A stretch of 64,000 nucleotides of DNA from Megalonaias nervosa (taxonomy: Eukaryota > Mollusca > Bivalvia > Unionida > Unionidae). Position 1 is the stretch's first letter. Every line of letters starts with the position of its first letter. A program made the translations under genes and the position numbers. This document shows positions 26,801 through 40,851 of the stretch, one piece after another. Under the pieces are notes generated by a model that did not search any database, was not told the origin of the DNA, and saw only the letters and a list, made by a program, of their open reading frames with translations. The stretch is from positions 62,001-126,000 of the forward strand of contig JAECUM010000858.1 of the NCBI GenBank assembly GCA_016617855.1, read 5' to 3'.

Positions 26801-29800
26801 ATCACTTCAGTGTGACTATTTATACAGCTTGTAATCACTCCAATAAGACTGTTAATACAGTTTGTTATCACTTCATTGAGTGTGCAATCACTTCACTGTG
26901 GCTGCTCATGCTGTGTGTAATAGATTTTCAAGCTTCATGAATTCTGTAAATAATGAAGTTCAGTTCTTAAATGAAAACTGTTTTTGGACCACCTCCAAAA
27001 GTAGATCATTCCACAATGGCAAACATATCAGATCACTGACATTAAATATGTTAAGGTGCACAAGCATCCTCTGAAATCTCACCACTTCTCACAAGTCCCA
27101 TCAGTTGTCCTTAATGGAAGGTCATACCATAAAATTTGTTGAGCTGTACCACCTCTTCTTCCAACAAACTGTCTCTCAAGGCAGTTACACTCTCGAAAGA
27201 GGTAAAACAACTAAGGATAAATTAATGCATTAAAAAATATGGGGTCCCAAGACAATTGTTCTAACATTGCAGTAATTCAAGTTTTAACTGTACAGCATAA
27301 CCTGTAACAGCTTTATCTACTTGTCTTATTTACCACTTCTATGAAATGAATGGGAAGACAAAAAGAACAATTCAATTCGAGTTTCTTTTTCCCTCACAAG
27401 TAACCAATACCATGTCATTGGGACTATACAGAAAAATAAATTTTTTCTCCATCCCTTCTGAAGAAACAATATACAACAAAAAGCCAACAAAAAAGAAGAC
27501 ATTTATAAATTGTAAGTCATTTGAAGACTGGGCTTGAAATGTTGCCAATGGTATCAAGAGTGTTTGAACTGAATGGATGTGGAGTCTTTCATCGGTTATC
27601 AATTCTACTGTCAAGTACTCGGGCATTTTTCCACATTAATTATGTATATGAGCTATTTGTATGTAATAAATGCAACATACCTCAACAACATGAGCTGTAG
27701 TCTATTTGCAAATTAATGACTTGGAAAAGCTAGGCTAGGTAGGACTACACATTTTATAGTCTACAAGAAAAGCAATGACAGATTGCATCCTTGTTTGAAC
27801 TACAGTTGGTGTTCTAATTGCACAGCATGCATGCTGACATGTTCTTGGTCTTGCCATCTACTGGGGCAACCCCTGTAATCAGAAATTACTCAGAAACTGG
27901 CTGCCATTTTTGTGCTGGAATCCATGGAAAATCTCTGTGTACCACCCTAATCATTTTGCAGAATGGACTTGATCAAATTATCAATATAACCTCTTACAGA
28001 AGTCATTATACTGGAAAATACTCAAGAATGTACAATTTATTTTCAAACTGGAATTGGGATTTTCAGTAAAATAGCAAAATATCACCAATATTAACACATC
28101 TTGTGCGTCCTGGAGCAAATCTAGAAATAAAGCATGTGGTTTCAAATAAATTTGACCCTAACATAACTTTAATTATGATATTGACTTGCACATAGCACAC
28201 ACCGAACTGCATAAAGCATAGAACCAGATTTTCAGTCATATGTGCCAGCAGATTTGGTTCTTCATTTGCTCAACTTGTCATATATTCTTGCATAAACATT
28301 GAATCAAACTATACACTGCACTTAGATCGGCAGTCACATATTGTGCTGTCGGATCTGGCTCCATGCAGTTTGTTGGGCCTAATAAGTTGAATAAACAACA
28401 TACACCCTGATATGTCAATACATTATACAATGCCAAGTCAAGGTCCATGCTGCTAGCAGTTAGACCCAACTCGTACACAAGTATATATGATATGACGACA
28501 GATAGATAGCATAGATCTGATCTGATACCAGATTGTGCATCAAGAGCTCTTGAATCTATGCTGATCACAGTTAGGTACATGTTATACATGTATAAATTTG
28601 GTATTACTTACTTTGGAGGACTATAATCCATATCCATGATTACACCATCACAGGCCAATTCCACGCTGTCATGGAAATTGCCTGATGTGTCTCGAAATAC
28701 ATCATGTAACCTGAAAAATGGCAAACATTTGTAAATGAAAGATTTGTCACTGTCACTGCAAGACACAGCATTGTCATAAAGCACAATTATGGATTAACTC
28801 CTAGCCATTTCATTTTAGAGTACAGTGAAATCGCTCAGGGCTGTTCCATTTAAACATACATGCTACCCAGGGAAGGCAGTTTTTTAAAAATATATGACAG
28901 GGTACTTTGATTTCACAGAGTTCATATTAAAATGGTAAGAAATGTCTAAATTGCATCTATGGGCGAGTACTCCACTTTAAAAGTGCCTTCCCTGGGTCCC
29001 ATGTGTGTTTTGATGGAACAGCCCTCAAATCTGATCACTGAAATCCCCTCAAGGTCAAAATTTTTGTTTGGTCCCAAATTTGTTCTTGTTAATATCTTCA
29101 TTTCTTCCCCCCAGTAAATCCAAACCTCTCAACTCTGAAAACCATAAGAAACCTCTCTGGTCTGAAAACCAAAACAAATATCTCTACTCTGCAAACTAAA
29201 GCAAACACTGCTATTCTGAAAACCAAACCAAATTCTCAGTCCTAAATTTAAATTTTACATTTAAAGAAAACACAGAAATGTATTTTAGATGCTAAAGTCT
29301 ATAAAACTAAAATAATTATGGACCAGAAATAGCCTGTGGCCATGCATTAAGTAAAACAAAGACCTGACATATGCTTGGCCAGATTATTTTCAATTAACAA
29401 TACTGTAGTAAGCTTATCAGTCAATGTTCAGGAAATGTTCCAAACACATGTGAGCTAAATACAAAACTTAGCATATGTGACAACATAGGTTAGAGCTACA
29501 AATTGGGCCAACTTTCAAAGTAAATTGTTAATAATTAAATGCTCACAGATAAGCCAATTAAGAAAGATTATGTTTATCTGTTTATTATCTAATCATAAAT
29601 GATCAATAGAATGGATTTCTTAAATAAACAGGCCTGCCACCTCACTTTTGACACCATGTAGACAGAGAAAAAAGAGTATCCTAAAAGCCAGATTCACTAA
29701 AATGATTTTCAGAACTGAAAAATCCTAACATGCATATATTTATGAAACCATAATTGTTATCTGTCTTTACTTGTATGTCAAGATGTCAGAATGATCTGCT

Positions 29801-31201
29801 AAGCATCACAAGACTGAACAATACTTAATAATAAAATTAGTCTGATCAAAGAGTATGACTCTGTGCCAAAGCTCAAATATTCTAAAGATGATGGAATTCT
29901 ATAAGAATGAATTTGAAAATAACAGTGATGCAAACAAGCATGATTTCAATAGGACTTGCATATTTGACAAACTGAATGATGTTAGGACCAAAATCATTCC
30001 AATCTCAGACCCTATAATCAAAGAAAAGGCATGTGACTGTGACAAAGAACTTGCAATTGTGTTCTTTAAAGAAACTTAAAGCTGGTTAGAACAGTAGAAA
30101 ACACACTGCTCCATGAAGGAATTCAAAGACAGTAGTGAGACTGGGGGTGTTTGATATGGAGATAGGGAAAGAATACCATAAGAGAATAACTTATAATTAT
30201 ACTCTTAATAATGTATTTAATTACGAAAAGACCAGACTCTTTTTACATCCACTTCTTTACAAAAACTTTGTCAGTAAAAGGAAAGGTATCAAAATCAACT
30301 GATAACAGTGATGTCAGCATGCAGTGTTATGGGTGAGAAATTGAAACCATCTGTAATAAGCAGGGTTCAAAACCCTAATGCTTCATGGCATTAATGCTGC
30401 AAATTTGCCAGTGACATATACTGCTTAAAGAATATCATGGATAATCAATCAGACATTCCTTAACAAGGTAAACAGTGTAAATAAACAGCTAAATTGGAGC
30501 AATGACAAATTCATTATGTTCTTGGACAATGCTAAATTAAATGGACTTGATCTTTGTCTGAGTGAGATGACATTTAAATTAATACCAGCCAGCATGACAT
30601 CATACTTGCTGCCTCTTGACCAGGACATAATCTATGCACATAATGCTAAATATCTAAATATCTGTAGTGTTCTCTTGTGGATGTGGAAGAAAATGATTAT
30701 GCTCAATACTTTGAAGCTCTTGAATTGTGAATGTTATGAATCGCACAGATTATTTAAACATGATAGATTATCATTCGAACCTTTTATGGCCTTATCATAA
30801 AGACAAAAGCATCTTGTTTCTTAAATATGGCTTGAAATGAGGACAGTGTTTCTGAATGGATGAACTTATGTTCATGTGACTGGACCATAATTTTCTGACA
30901 GAACATACAGTTAAGTTAATTATTCATTAACTGTTGAAAAAAGCATACAGTTTTCTTTATTTTTTTTCCCCCTCTTACACATAAAGACATAGATGATCTC
31001 TCATAATTACATTCTTTATCTCTCACTCTCAAGTCACATAAGTGTTTTCAAATCTGATCCATGCACACATTTACAAAATATTCTCTCTGTCTCATTCAAA
31101 TTACAGAAAAAGCATTAACATGTTTTAGTTTTAAAATATTCTGCTTGGTCTTAAAAATTAAGGCTGATATTGACGATTATGTGCTTGTGCACCTATGTGT
31201 G

Positions 31202-31239
<38 letters not shown>

Positions 31240-34200
31240 TATTTGCTTGCTCTGAGTAAATAATCGATATATAACATCGAGTGGGTGAAAACTTAAGTAT
31301 TTTCACAAGTGGCAAAGCAACAAATGAAACTACTTACCATGAGTTTTTAATCCAAACAATGAAATATATTCAAGTATTCACTTGGAGCAAGCAAATTTTG
31401 TTTAATTTTATGCTCAAATGTATAGGCTAGCAATATGTATAACAGACTGAAGTAGATATTTTTTTAATGTATCCCATATGATAATGTCAGCGGTTTGCTG
31501 TTTATGCTCTGTCATATTTTGCATACACTGACACAGAAAATATAATTAGTAACATAACTCTTCTTCCCAAGTCAAGGTAAAACAGCACATTAAACGAAAT
31601 GAAGTGGACAAAAGGTATCTGCAAATTGTTGGTTTTGATCCAAGGTCATCAGTGTGCAAAATGACCATATTTACCACTAGACGATGTAAGTGTCATTCAC
31701 AATGTTATCAATGTCTTTTGCCATTGGAAAAATATTTATCATATTACACTACAGTGAAATATCATGATTATATCTCTCAGAAAATCCAGTACTTCATGGC
31801 CTAGCATAAAATAAATACAAATACATTTCTTCATGTCTGCAATACACTCAGTACATTGGAAAACTGAAAATAAAGTTTGGTCCTTTGGGGTTGTTTGGTT
31901 ATGGGGGAGTTTCATTGTTTAAGGAAATAAAATATGGCTAAATGACAGATTTCCTTAAAATTTATGTGGTTTTTATGCTTATCAGACTATTCACCCCTCA
32001 TGTATATACTGCCTAGTTGTCGAATAAATACTTGCAATCTGAACTGATCACTTCACAATTCATTATACAAGTATATGCACGTTAAAGTACAACTGCAATG
32101 TGCAAAAGTATGTCACTTGTGAACCATATACTTATGTATAAGTCTGATCATACTGCAAACTGCACAGACCCAGATTTGCCATCACATTATGTTCGTGCAG
32201 TTTGTTCTGAGTAATCAGTAGAACATAAACCCTGATCTGCCTGCTGGAGCATTATGCAACTGCAGATCAGGCTTTCTGTCGCTTGCAGTTGGACCTGACT
32301 TTCAAGCCGGTATATATGGTATATCTTGCCATTTGTAATTTTATAAATTATCAGCAGTACATACTTTCCATGCTCCAAGTCCCAAAGACAAATTCTACGG
32401 TCCCATCCTCCACTAAGCTGGAAAAAAGAAAGAAACAGATCTGAAATAGTTACTGTTGTAATTCATTTGGAATATAACATAAAATTTTGAAATCTTCATC
32501 AGTACAGGAAAACCATCATTTAAACGGCTGTTTTACTTTGAGATTAATTTATTTCTAGGAACTGGATAGAACCTGTTTTTAAATAGAATTGATATAAATA
32601 CAAATTTTAGAAAAATTACATAGCATATTTATATTTCTGAGCGGTTATGGCAAAATCAACATATGATATTAGGTCTGTATGTTAAACAATTTCCACTGAA
32701 TTCTGAAGCAAGAGTATGGTGGACAACGAGAACTAGAAAAATGTTTCTGAAACAAATTTTGTTACAACTGTGAAAAATGACATGGATTAAACAATCCCTC
32801 AGCTGTAAATAAGCAATTTGCTACTGTTTTATTAAACATTTTGATTAAGGGAGGTGACTATTATAGAAAGTTACACAACATGTATGTATGAAGTACTTCT
32901 GTACTGGGCTATGTATGGACAAAAGAAAACAGACAAACAGGTTGACATCTCTATTGCAGAGGTATAATCCATAATTCTTTCAATGTCACCTGAGGTCTGT
33001 TCCATTTAAACATACATCATACCCAGGGAAGGCAGTTTTTTCAGAACTACGTGCCAGGGTACTTTGATTTCAAAGAGTTGATATTCAAATGATAAGAAAA
33101 TTTTAAATTGCATCTGTGGATGAGTACCCCACATTTTAAAAGTGCCTTTGATGGGTCCCATTTATGTTTTACTGGAACAGCCCTGAGCATGAAAGAGAAG
33201 TCACTGTCATCTATTTTTGTGTGTTGTGAATTGCATTCCTCAAAATCTATGCATCCATATAGTTTCTTGTGCATTTGTCAGAGAAACTAAATAAAATGCA
33301 AAAATTTACAGAATCACTGAAGCATGAAAACTAGGTACATATAAAAGTATCAATGAATATTTGCTAATGAAAAAACTTAATGCTGCTGCCTAAACCAACA
33401 ACTGCAATGCTATTGGTGATTCATGTGTGTCACCTATGCCTCAGAGACAAGATAAAAACCTCAACAATTCAAAGATCAATTTCCTGAATACTTGGGATAA
33501 AATAAATAACTTATTCTGACCAAATGTAAGCCTTTGCTTGGAAAACTGTAACAACTGACAAATAACTTTCTATGACTAAATGTAAGCTTTCAACATGGAA
33601 AACTGTAACAACTTACAAATATATGTAACCTGTTAAGATGAAATTTAAGCCTTCAGCATGAGAAACTGTAAAAACTAACACATAACTTGTTTCGACCATC
33701 TGCAATCCCAACCTGGACTTGTTTTAGATGAGATTTTCCTTGAACAAAATTGCTCTATTTCTTCTGTTATGAAGATAACATGGTAATGTCTTCCAAGGCA
33801 TGAAATAGGTAATTAGATGTTTTTAAAGTATACAATCAGTGTAAAACAAAGGGAATGGTAGCCAAGATGAGTCATGCATCTGATGAAATTGGGCTGCCTG
33901 AAATGACCTAAAAGACTGAATTAAAATCAATGACAACTAACAGGTAGTCTGATTGAAAGTATTTTTGTTATCTTGTCATCGATGAGAATGGCATATAAAT
34001 AGATGCTAAATCTATGTCTGTCTGTAATCGGCATACCAGAAATACAACCAGTATGTCAACACACATAACAAGGCACCACCTACCACTGACAGACCTTCTA
34101 AAGATGGAAAGACTATCAAAGTGACATGTGCATCGATAATGTATTGTATCGTAGACTGTGTATTGTGAATCGTATCGATATGTGGCAGAGGTGTTTCATT

Positions 34201-37200
34201 TCACTTTTACCTTTATTTAATGTGTACTTTACCCATATCCCTAATGGCTGATCAATGGATCAGTTTGCTATACCCATCAAGGTGAGAATTCAATCAGAAA
34301 CCCTTGTTAGTTTCTGAATATGACTACAGATCTCAATCATAAAGGTGCATGTATCATGGACAAAAGACAAAAGGACAATAACCTGATGAGGCTTATTTCC
34401 AACATAAAAATTTTTTTGCTAATTGAGTATGATAAACCATGGCAACCACAGGTAATTTAAAAGATCTTTTCCCCATTGGTTCTTAAAAGTTGCATCACTA
34501 TCAATCATTTATTGTGAGAAACCCATGCTTCCATGGTCTGAGAGCATCACTGGTAACTTGGTAAGGTGCACCAGCTGCAAACAGCAGAGACCCAGATCTG
34601 TTGTCACCAGTCTATGCAGCAGCATAGAAAGAATGCAGGAGTGTAGTAAAAGCTTTTGGCCCCCCCCCCCAAACTTAATTCTGAGCCCCCTCCCAATAAA
34701 AACATTGTTTTGATAGGAATTTTGGGCCTTCACATAGCTGAGGTGCTTGCTTGGTCAATTGCTATGTCAGTGAGTCTATGCTTTTTGAATGAATTTTTAC
34801 ATAAAAAGAACAGCACAGACTCCAATCTGATACACTGTAACAACCCAGATCTTGATTTGATCTGCTAGCATGGTACTGTAACATCCCTGACTCTGATCTG
34901 CTTGCACATGATACTGTAACTGCCCATGTCTCAATCTGCCAACATAAGATGCTATAGCAGCTCAAGATCTGATCTGACAGCACAAGGCATTGTAACAGCT
35001 CATACTTTGATCTGCCAGCACATGATACTTGCACAGCTCAGACTTTGATCTGCCACACTGTGATACCAAAACAGCCCTAACTCTAATCTGCCTAGAAATG
35101 ATACACTAGTAACCCAAATTCTGGCCTGCCAACACATGATACTGTAAAAGCTCAGACCCTGATCTGCTTGCATATGATACTGTAATTGCCTAGACTTTGA
35201 TCTGCCTGTATGTGATACAGTACAGTCCATATCTAAATCTGCCTACACATTATGGTGTAATAGCCCTGACACTGATCTGCCTGCACACTGTATTATAACT
35301 ATCCAGATCTTGATCTGCCAGTGCAATAACAACCCTGACCAGCCTGCAAATTATGCTGTTAGCAGCCCAGACAACTATTTGCCAGCACATGTGACAGCAG
35401 ATCTGAGTCTATGTTTTCAGCTGGATGAACATACACAGGTAAATAATGTATTGGGTTTTTCTTAGAATTTAGGCACAGAGTCCCATCACGAGTCCCTATG
35501 CTATTTATATAGGAGTCCTAAGTAAATTTTCTAACGGTTCTGAGAGTCAGACACTATGCTCAGTTGAAAAGAAACCCTGCAGCATCCAGAAGGTCATATA
35601 GATGGCATCTAATTTCTTGTCCATCCATAACTAGTGTTCTTCTCTAAGATTGTTATATAAAGTGTATTCCCTCTCTGGCATTTTCATGATTGAAGATTTA
35701 GAATTTTTATGGTGCAATTTTTACATGAACACAGGATCAATGAATAAATCAAACTTACAGTTGTTTACCTTAATTATTGGTACTGTGACAGCAAGAATGT
35801 CATTTATATGATATTGGTCCTATGTTATATGTATTAGAAATGCATGTAACAACAGAGACATTATGAAAGAAATTTTATAAACTGCATGTCTGCCACTGTA
35901 AAACCTTGCCACATGCTTTTAATAACTAGATAATTAATGTGTAGCATAACTGAGTTGTACAGGTCTCACAGTATGAATGTGTAACATAATTGAGTTGTAT
36001 AAATCACATAGTATGAATGTGTAACATAACTGAGTTGTATAAATCACATAGTACGAATGTGTAACATAACTGAGTTGTACAAGCCACAGTATGAATATGT
36101 AACATAAATCAGTTGTACAAATCACAGAGTATGAATGTGTAACATAAATGAGTTGTACAATATTATGAATGTGTAACATAAATGAGTTGTACAATAGTAT
36201 GAATGTGTAACATAAATGAGTTGTACAAATCACAGAGTATGAATGTGTAACATAAATGAGTTGTACAATATTATGAATGTGTAACATAAATGAGTTGTAC
36301 AATATTATGAATGTGTAACATAAATGAGTTGTACAATATTATGAATGTGTAACATAAATCAGTTGTACAATATTATGAATGTGTAACATAAATGAGTTGT
36401 ACAATATTATGAATGTGTAACATAAATCAGTTGTACAAATCACAGAGTATGAATGTGTAACATAAATGAGTTGTACAATATTATGAATGTGTAACATAAA
36501 TGAGTTGTACAATAGTATGAATGTGTAACATAAATGAGTTGTAAAATGCCTTATATTTTGAGCCTTATTATGGTTTTTGATTAAAAAGTCAGAATGTTGC
36601 AGGTTGCATAACCCTCATGGCAAATCAACTGTGCAATTTTTGTGTACTCGCTCACTTTTTAATGGCAATACATTTCATTAATGGGGAGATTACACAATTG
36701 TACATCCTGAAGAAAACACTGCATATCCCTCTTGTTTGCGGGTAATTTTGTATGATAGATGAGATACCTGGATTTACTTACCACATAGGTGGTATCACAT
36801 CCCAGCTCCTTGCCAATAACAACCAGACTGGTGACACAGCTCAAATGCCCAGCAAATACATATTTGCAAACAAATCCTGCCACTCTATTTGTAACAGAAT
36901 CTCTCTCCTGTAATGTAAAAAACAAACGTTTCCAAGATCTTAAAGTTTAACAACTAAAAAGAACTAAATATTATATTATTACATAAAAGCAAAATAAAAT
37001 TTGGCTCAGTAGTCACAAAACTGTATGATCACTTACATAAAGGTTAAATAAACTTTGCCCCAGAAATCACATAATCTCTGATCATGACATAAAGGCTAAA
37101 TGAAACCTGGCCAGGAAGTCGCAATATTCTCAGATCACTATTACATTAACCTACTTTCCTTTCAACTCACTTTATCCAAGTATATGACCACTCTGGTGGC

Positions 37201-40200
37201 ATAGAGGATATAGTGTCCACCTCCGATGAGGGAGGTCGCAAGTTCAAACCCTGGCCAAGTCATACCAAAGATTTACAAAAATGGTACTAACAGCTGCCTC
37301 ACTTGGTGCTCAGCATTAAGAGGTTAGTGTTAGGACTGATTGGCCTGGTGTCAGGATAATGTGACTGGGTGGGACATCATGCTACACATCTGTGGCATGA
37401 TGCCCCAGTGCAAGATATCACTTTAAACTGCAATACTGCAGACATCATAGCGATTTGCCTGAAAAGTTTAAAAGCTACATTAAAAATTCAAATCACACAC
37501 ATGCATGCACACACACACACATTATCCAAATATACAATGAAACTTTAATGACATCTCAAAAAAATGATATTGACCGCTCCAATAGAAAAAAAACAAAAAC
37601 ATTTTAAAACAAAAATATCATTCACAAGGGCAATCAAATTCAAACATGTATTAATGACCACATCTACCTAAAAGGTCACCTGCTCTATTCCCTTAGTCCC
37701 CATTACCTTTTGCTACATAAATATTATTTGACATGTTGTAGCCAAAGTTCTATGTAGGTCTGATTCACTTAGTCTCCATCACCTATTGCTATATATTTTT
37801 CAATGTTCTTTTACAAACTGAGAATTCTAGTTGCATTTCTGGTGTTTGTTTTTCTTTATGTTTGCAAAAACTATCACAATATGTTCTTTGTGTAAATGTA
37901 CTACTGTCATAAGTCTCAGTGGAAACTTTATCAATGAACTTGATCCAGTTATAACAATAATACTGTTTCATAAAACAAAGACTGCCTTTAACAACAGAAT
38001 GTTTCACTGAAATAATAGACATCTATATTCATATTGCTTGACCTTGAAAATCTTAAAGATAATCCATATATTCCTTTAAAAGGTCTTGAAGCAACCTTGA
38101 CACAAAACTCCAGATGTGGCAATCATTGCCCAAAACATGTAATGAAGCCAAACCACTAAGACCGGTTTAGGAATTGAATTGCAGAATGCCATTATTTTAA
38201 ATCTAATTATTGGTATGAAAACTGAACTGACTGTATAAAAAATGAGGCTACCCAGAGGAAATAATTATGCTGTTGAATAAAACTGTCACAACAAGAACTT
38301 GTGAAACTCTTTTGTCAGATATGTTGACTTCTTTAACAAAACTAAATGTAAACAGTTTAACTTATTGGAAAAGGGAAAACAAAAATAATAACCTGTACAC
38401 ATATTTGACAACTTTATACCACAAAGTTACTTTGATGTGCATGACTGCTTTGTCTCTGTCTGCTCTCCAGCAGTAAGTATAAAAATAGTCTGCAATTACG
38501 TCAGCTTTATGTGACACAATCAAAGCAATTAATTAATTAATTCTGCCAACTATCACAAATTGAAAGGTTGTTTTCCTTTGTCATTGCCTTTATCAAGCTC
38601 ATGGCTATCAGCTATTTTTATTGCTGCCTGTTGACAACATTTTCAGTAAATCCACCTGATAATTAGGCTAAACGAGAGGTTTCATGGCCTGTGGGTTGAC
38701 TATTCAATCACTGGCTTTTGGGTACAGATAAAACATTCCAACTTCAATTATTCTTTTCATTCACTTAAAAAAACCTTTTTTATGGCATATTTTCAAAGTA
38801 TGGTGTCCAGAAAATTGGATGGTCAGACTATTATGGTTAATTAAGGTACAGTAATGTAGTTTCCGTGATCTAATGGTCAGGTTGGCATAAACCATTGCAT
38901 CTTCTTACATCATAAAAATTGAAAGTTCAGAGTTTATTTTATAAATAAATTCACAACCTCTATACAAAAACCCCATCAAAACACAATTATGTTCCACTTT
39001 CCTTATTTTCAGAAATATTAACAGCAGTTCAGATTTCCCTCTACATTAAGGTCTCATGTCTACAAGGGCTGTCTTAGACATGTTCCCAGGGTGACCATGT
39101 CACCTTTCCTTAAGGATTATTTCAGGTTCATCCCCTAGTTGACAAGGTCACCTTTCTGTAATGGCTGTTTCAGGCTAGTCCCCAGGGTGACCAGGTTACC
39201 TTTCTATAAGGGCTGTTTTAGCCTAGACCCCTAGGTGACCATGTCATCATTCTTTAAGGGCTGTTTTAGGCCATTCTTTTAGGTGACCAGGTCACCTGTA
39301 TATAAAGGATGTTTTCGGCCAGTACCCAGGATTACTAGGTCACCTATCTATAAGGGCCATTTTAGGTTAGTCCCCATGGTGACCAAATAACACTGGTTAG
39401 AATGAATATCATAAATATACTTTAACTGCCCTTGTTTAACTTTTAAAACTACCTGATGCCAGGGGACCCTATAATATATGCTGCTAAAAATTGTCAAGTA
39501 AAGTTTTATTCTTTCTACCATGAGAATGATTAACCTACCACACAAGAAAAAATATCTGAATAATAAATACTGCATAAATATGTCAGAGAGTGTGGGCAGA
39601 AATGAAAATATGTCTTCTTTTTAAATAAATAAGACAGAGTTTGCATACTAGTATTTTGAGGTGATCCTTCACTAGGCTGACCAGAAAATTTAAGACCATC
39701 ATGAAATTTTACATTAAAATAAAAATAACATAAGCACTTTCTCATCAAAATTTCCTCATCACTTTGCAAATTAACCTAATTGAAAAGATCAGAGCACCAT
39801 AAAGGCTTATAATGTTCAATTTTCTGAATTATTAAAACAATTCTTTCATAATGTAAGATGGGGCTAACTGTGGTGGTGGAATGTACAATGTAACTGATGA
39901 TGTCCATAGCAATTTTCACTATTCTGCAAATATTTACAAATGTGAACTGCATATTACAGTCAATAAAACAAATAATCTAACAATTTAATCAACAATAAGA
40001 CAAAAAAAAAAAAGAGTCAGAATTAAGAGGGGCAGGATTTGGGTACTTCCACCTCCTGTCATAATGTGGGTGCCTACATGATTTAACTGTCAGTTCCCCA
40101 AAGTCATTAGCAGATTATAAATGTCCAAAATATTATCAATCAGACACTCTGATGTCATTTTGCTTGTTAGACAACTAAATGTCAGCATACTGGCTATTTG

Positions 40201-40779
40201 TAATATGCATAAATTTGCAAATGGATAATTCTGTCCATGAGAGGTCGAGTCTCAGGCTCATCTAAAATGGTATGAGAGAAAGCTTGCCAGTAGCTTTCTG
40301 TGGGTTGGTGGTTCTTCCCAAGGTTCTCCTGGATTCTTCCTCCAGCAGATATACTGACAGCCATATATAGCCTATTATTTGCCGAAAAATGGTATTAAAC
40401 CTACAACAACAACAATGGATAAGTATCATTAGTGGTGACTGGATTTGGGTACAACACTTTAAGTACAATGTATGCGCAATGTTTTGCATTTACTGACAAG
40501 TTTTAGATCTAAACACGATTGAAGTGTGCACTAACTTTGCCACTATGGGGTTGGAATAGCTCAGTTGGTAGAGTGTCAGATTTATAATCCATGGGTTATG
40601 GGTTTGATATCTGCCATGGCCAGGCCAAGTCAGCTGACTTGGTGTGTTTTTGAGAAAGACACTAAACTCCCAATTTCTTTGCAAAATATAGTCAATAATA
40701 TGTTAAAAGTTCCATTATAACTAACAACAACAAAAAATACTTTGCCCCAGCAACATTTTGCAAGAAATGTTTCAGAAAT

Positions 40780-40851
<72 letters not shown>

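Larger units (their letters stand above)
25810..28611 (-). other. WD40 gene intron between exons 10 and 11
   Basis: This 2.8-kb intron is dominated by a 33-bp minisatellite (26145-26905). A MITE-2 copy lies at its upstream end (28185-28490). Confidence 0.85.
28711..32364 (-). other. WD40 gene intron between exons 9 and 10
   Basis: This 3.65-kb intron holds a MITE-1 copy (28838-29024), a 30-bp repeat (29113-29246), a dead Tigger/pogo transposase on the other strand (30290-30800), a TA/GA microsatellite and a MITE-2 copy (32126-32320). Confidence 0.85.
32418..36781 (-). other. WD40 gene intron between exons 8 and 9
   Basis: This 4.4-kb intron holds a MITE-1 copy (32994-33183), a 61-bp repeat (33507-33700), the MITE-derived minisatellite (34560-35430) and a 34/40-bp minisatellite (35937-36546). 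Confidence 0.85.

Noticed and set aside
26374..26940. Long open frames on both strands with 11-residue repeats
   Set aside because: They are produced by a 33-bp intronic minisatellite. There is no splice signal and no non-repeat coding sequence around them.
29855..30079. 74-codon plus-strand frame as an independent gene
   Set aside because: It has no recognisable domain. It lies just before the dead Tigger transposase and may be part of it or chance.
35934..36302. 122-codon minus-strand frame
   Set aside because: It lies wholly within the 34/40-bp minisatellite and changes frame between unit types.
40549..40621. tRNA gene
   Set aside because: A and B boxes are present but the arms do not pair well, and the sequence runs on into a SINE body.
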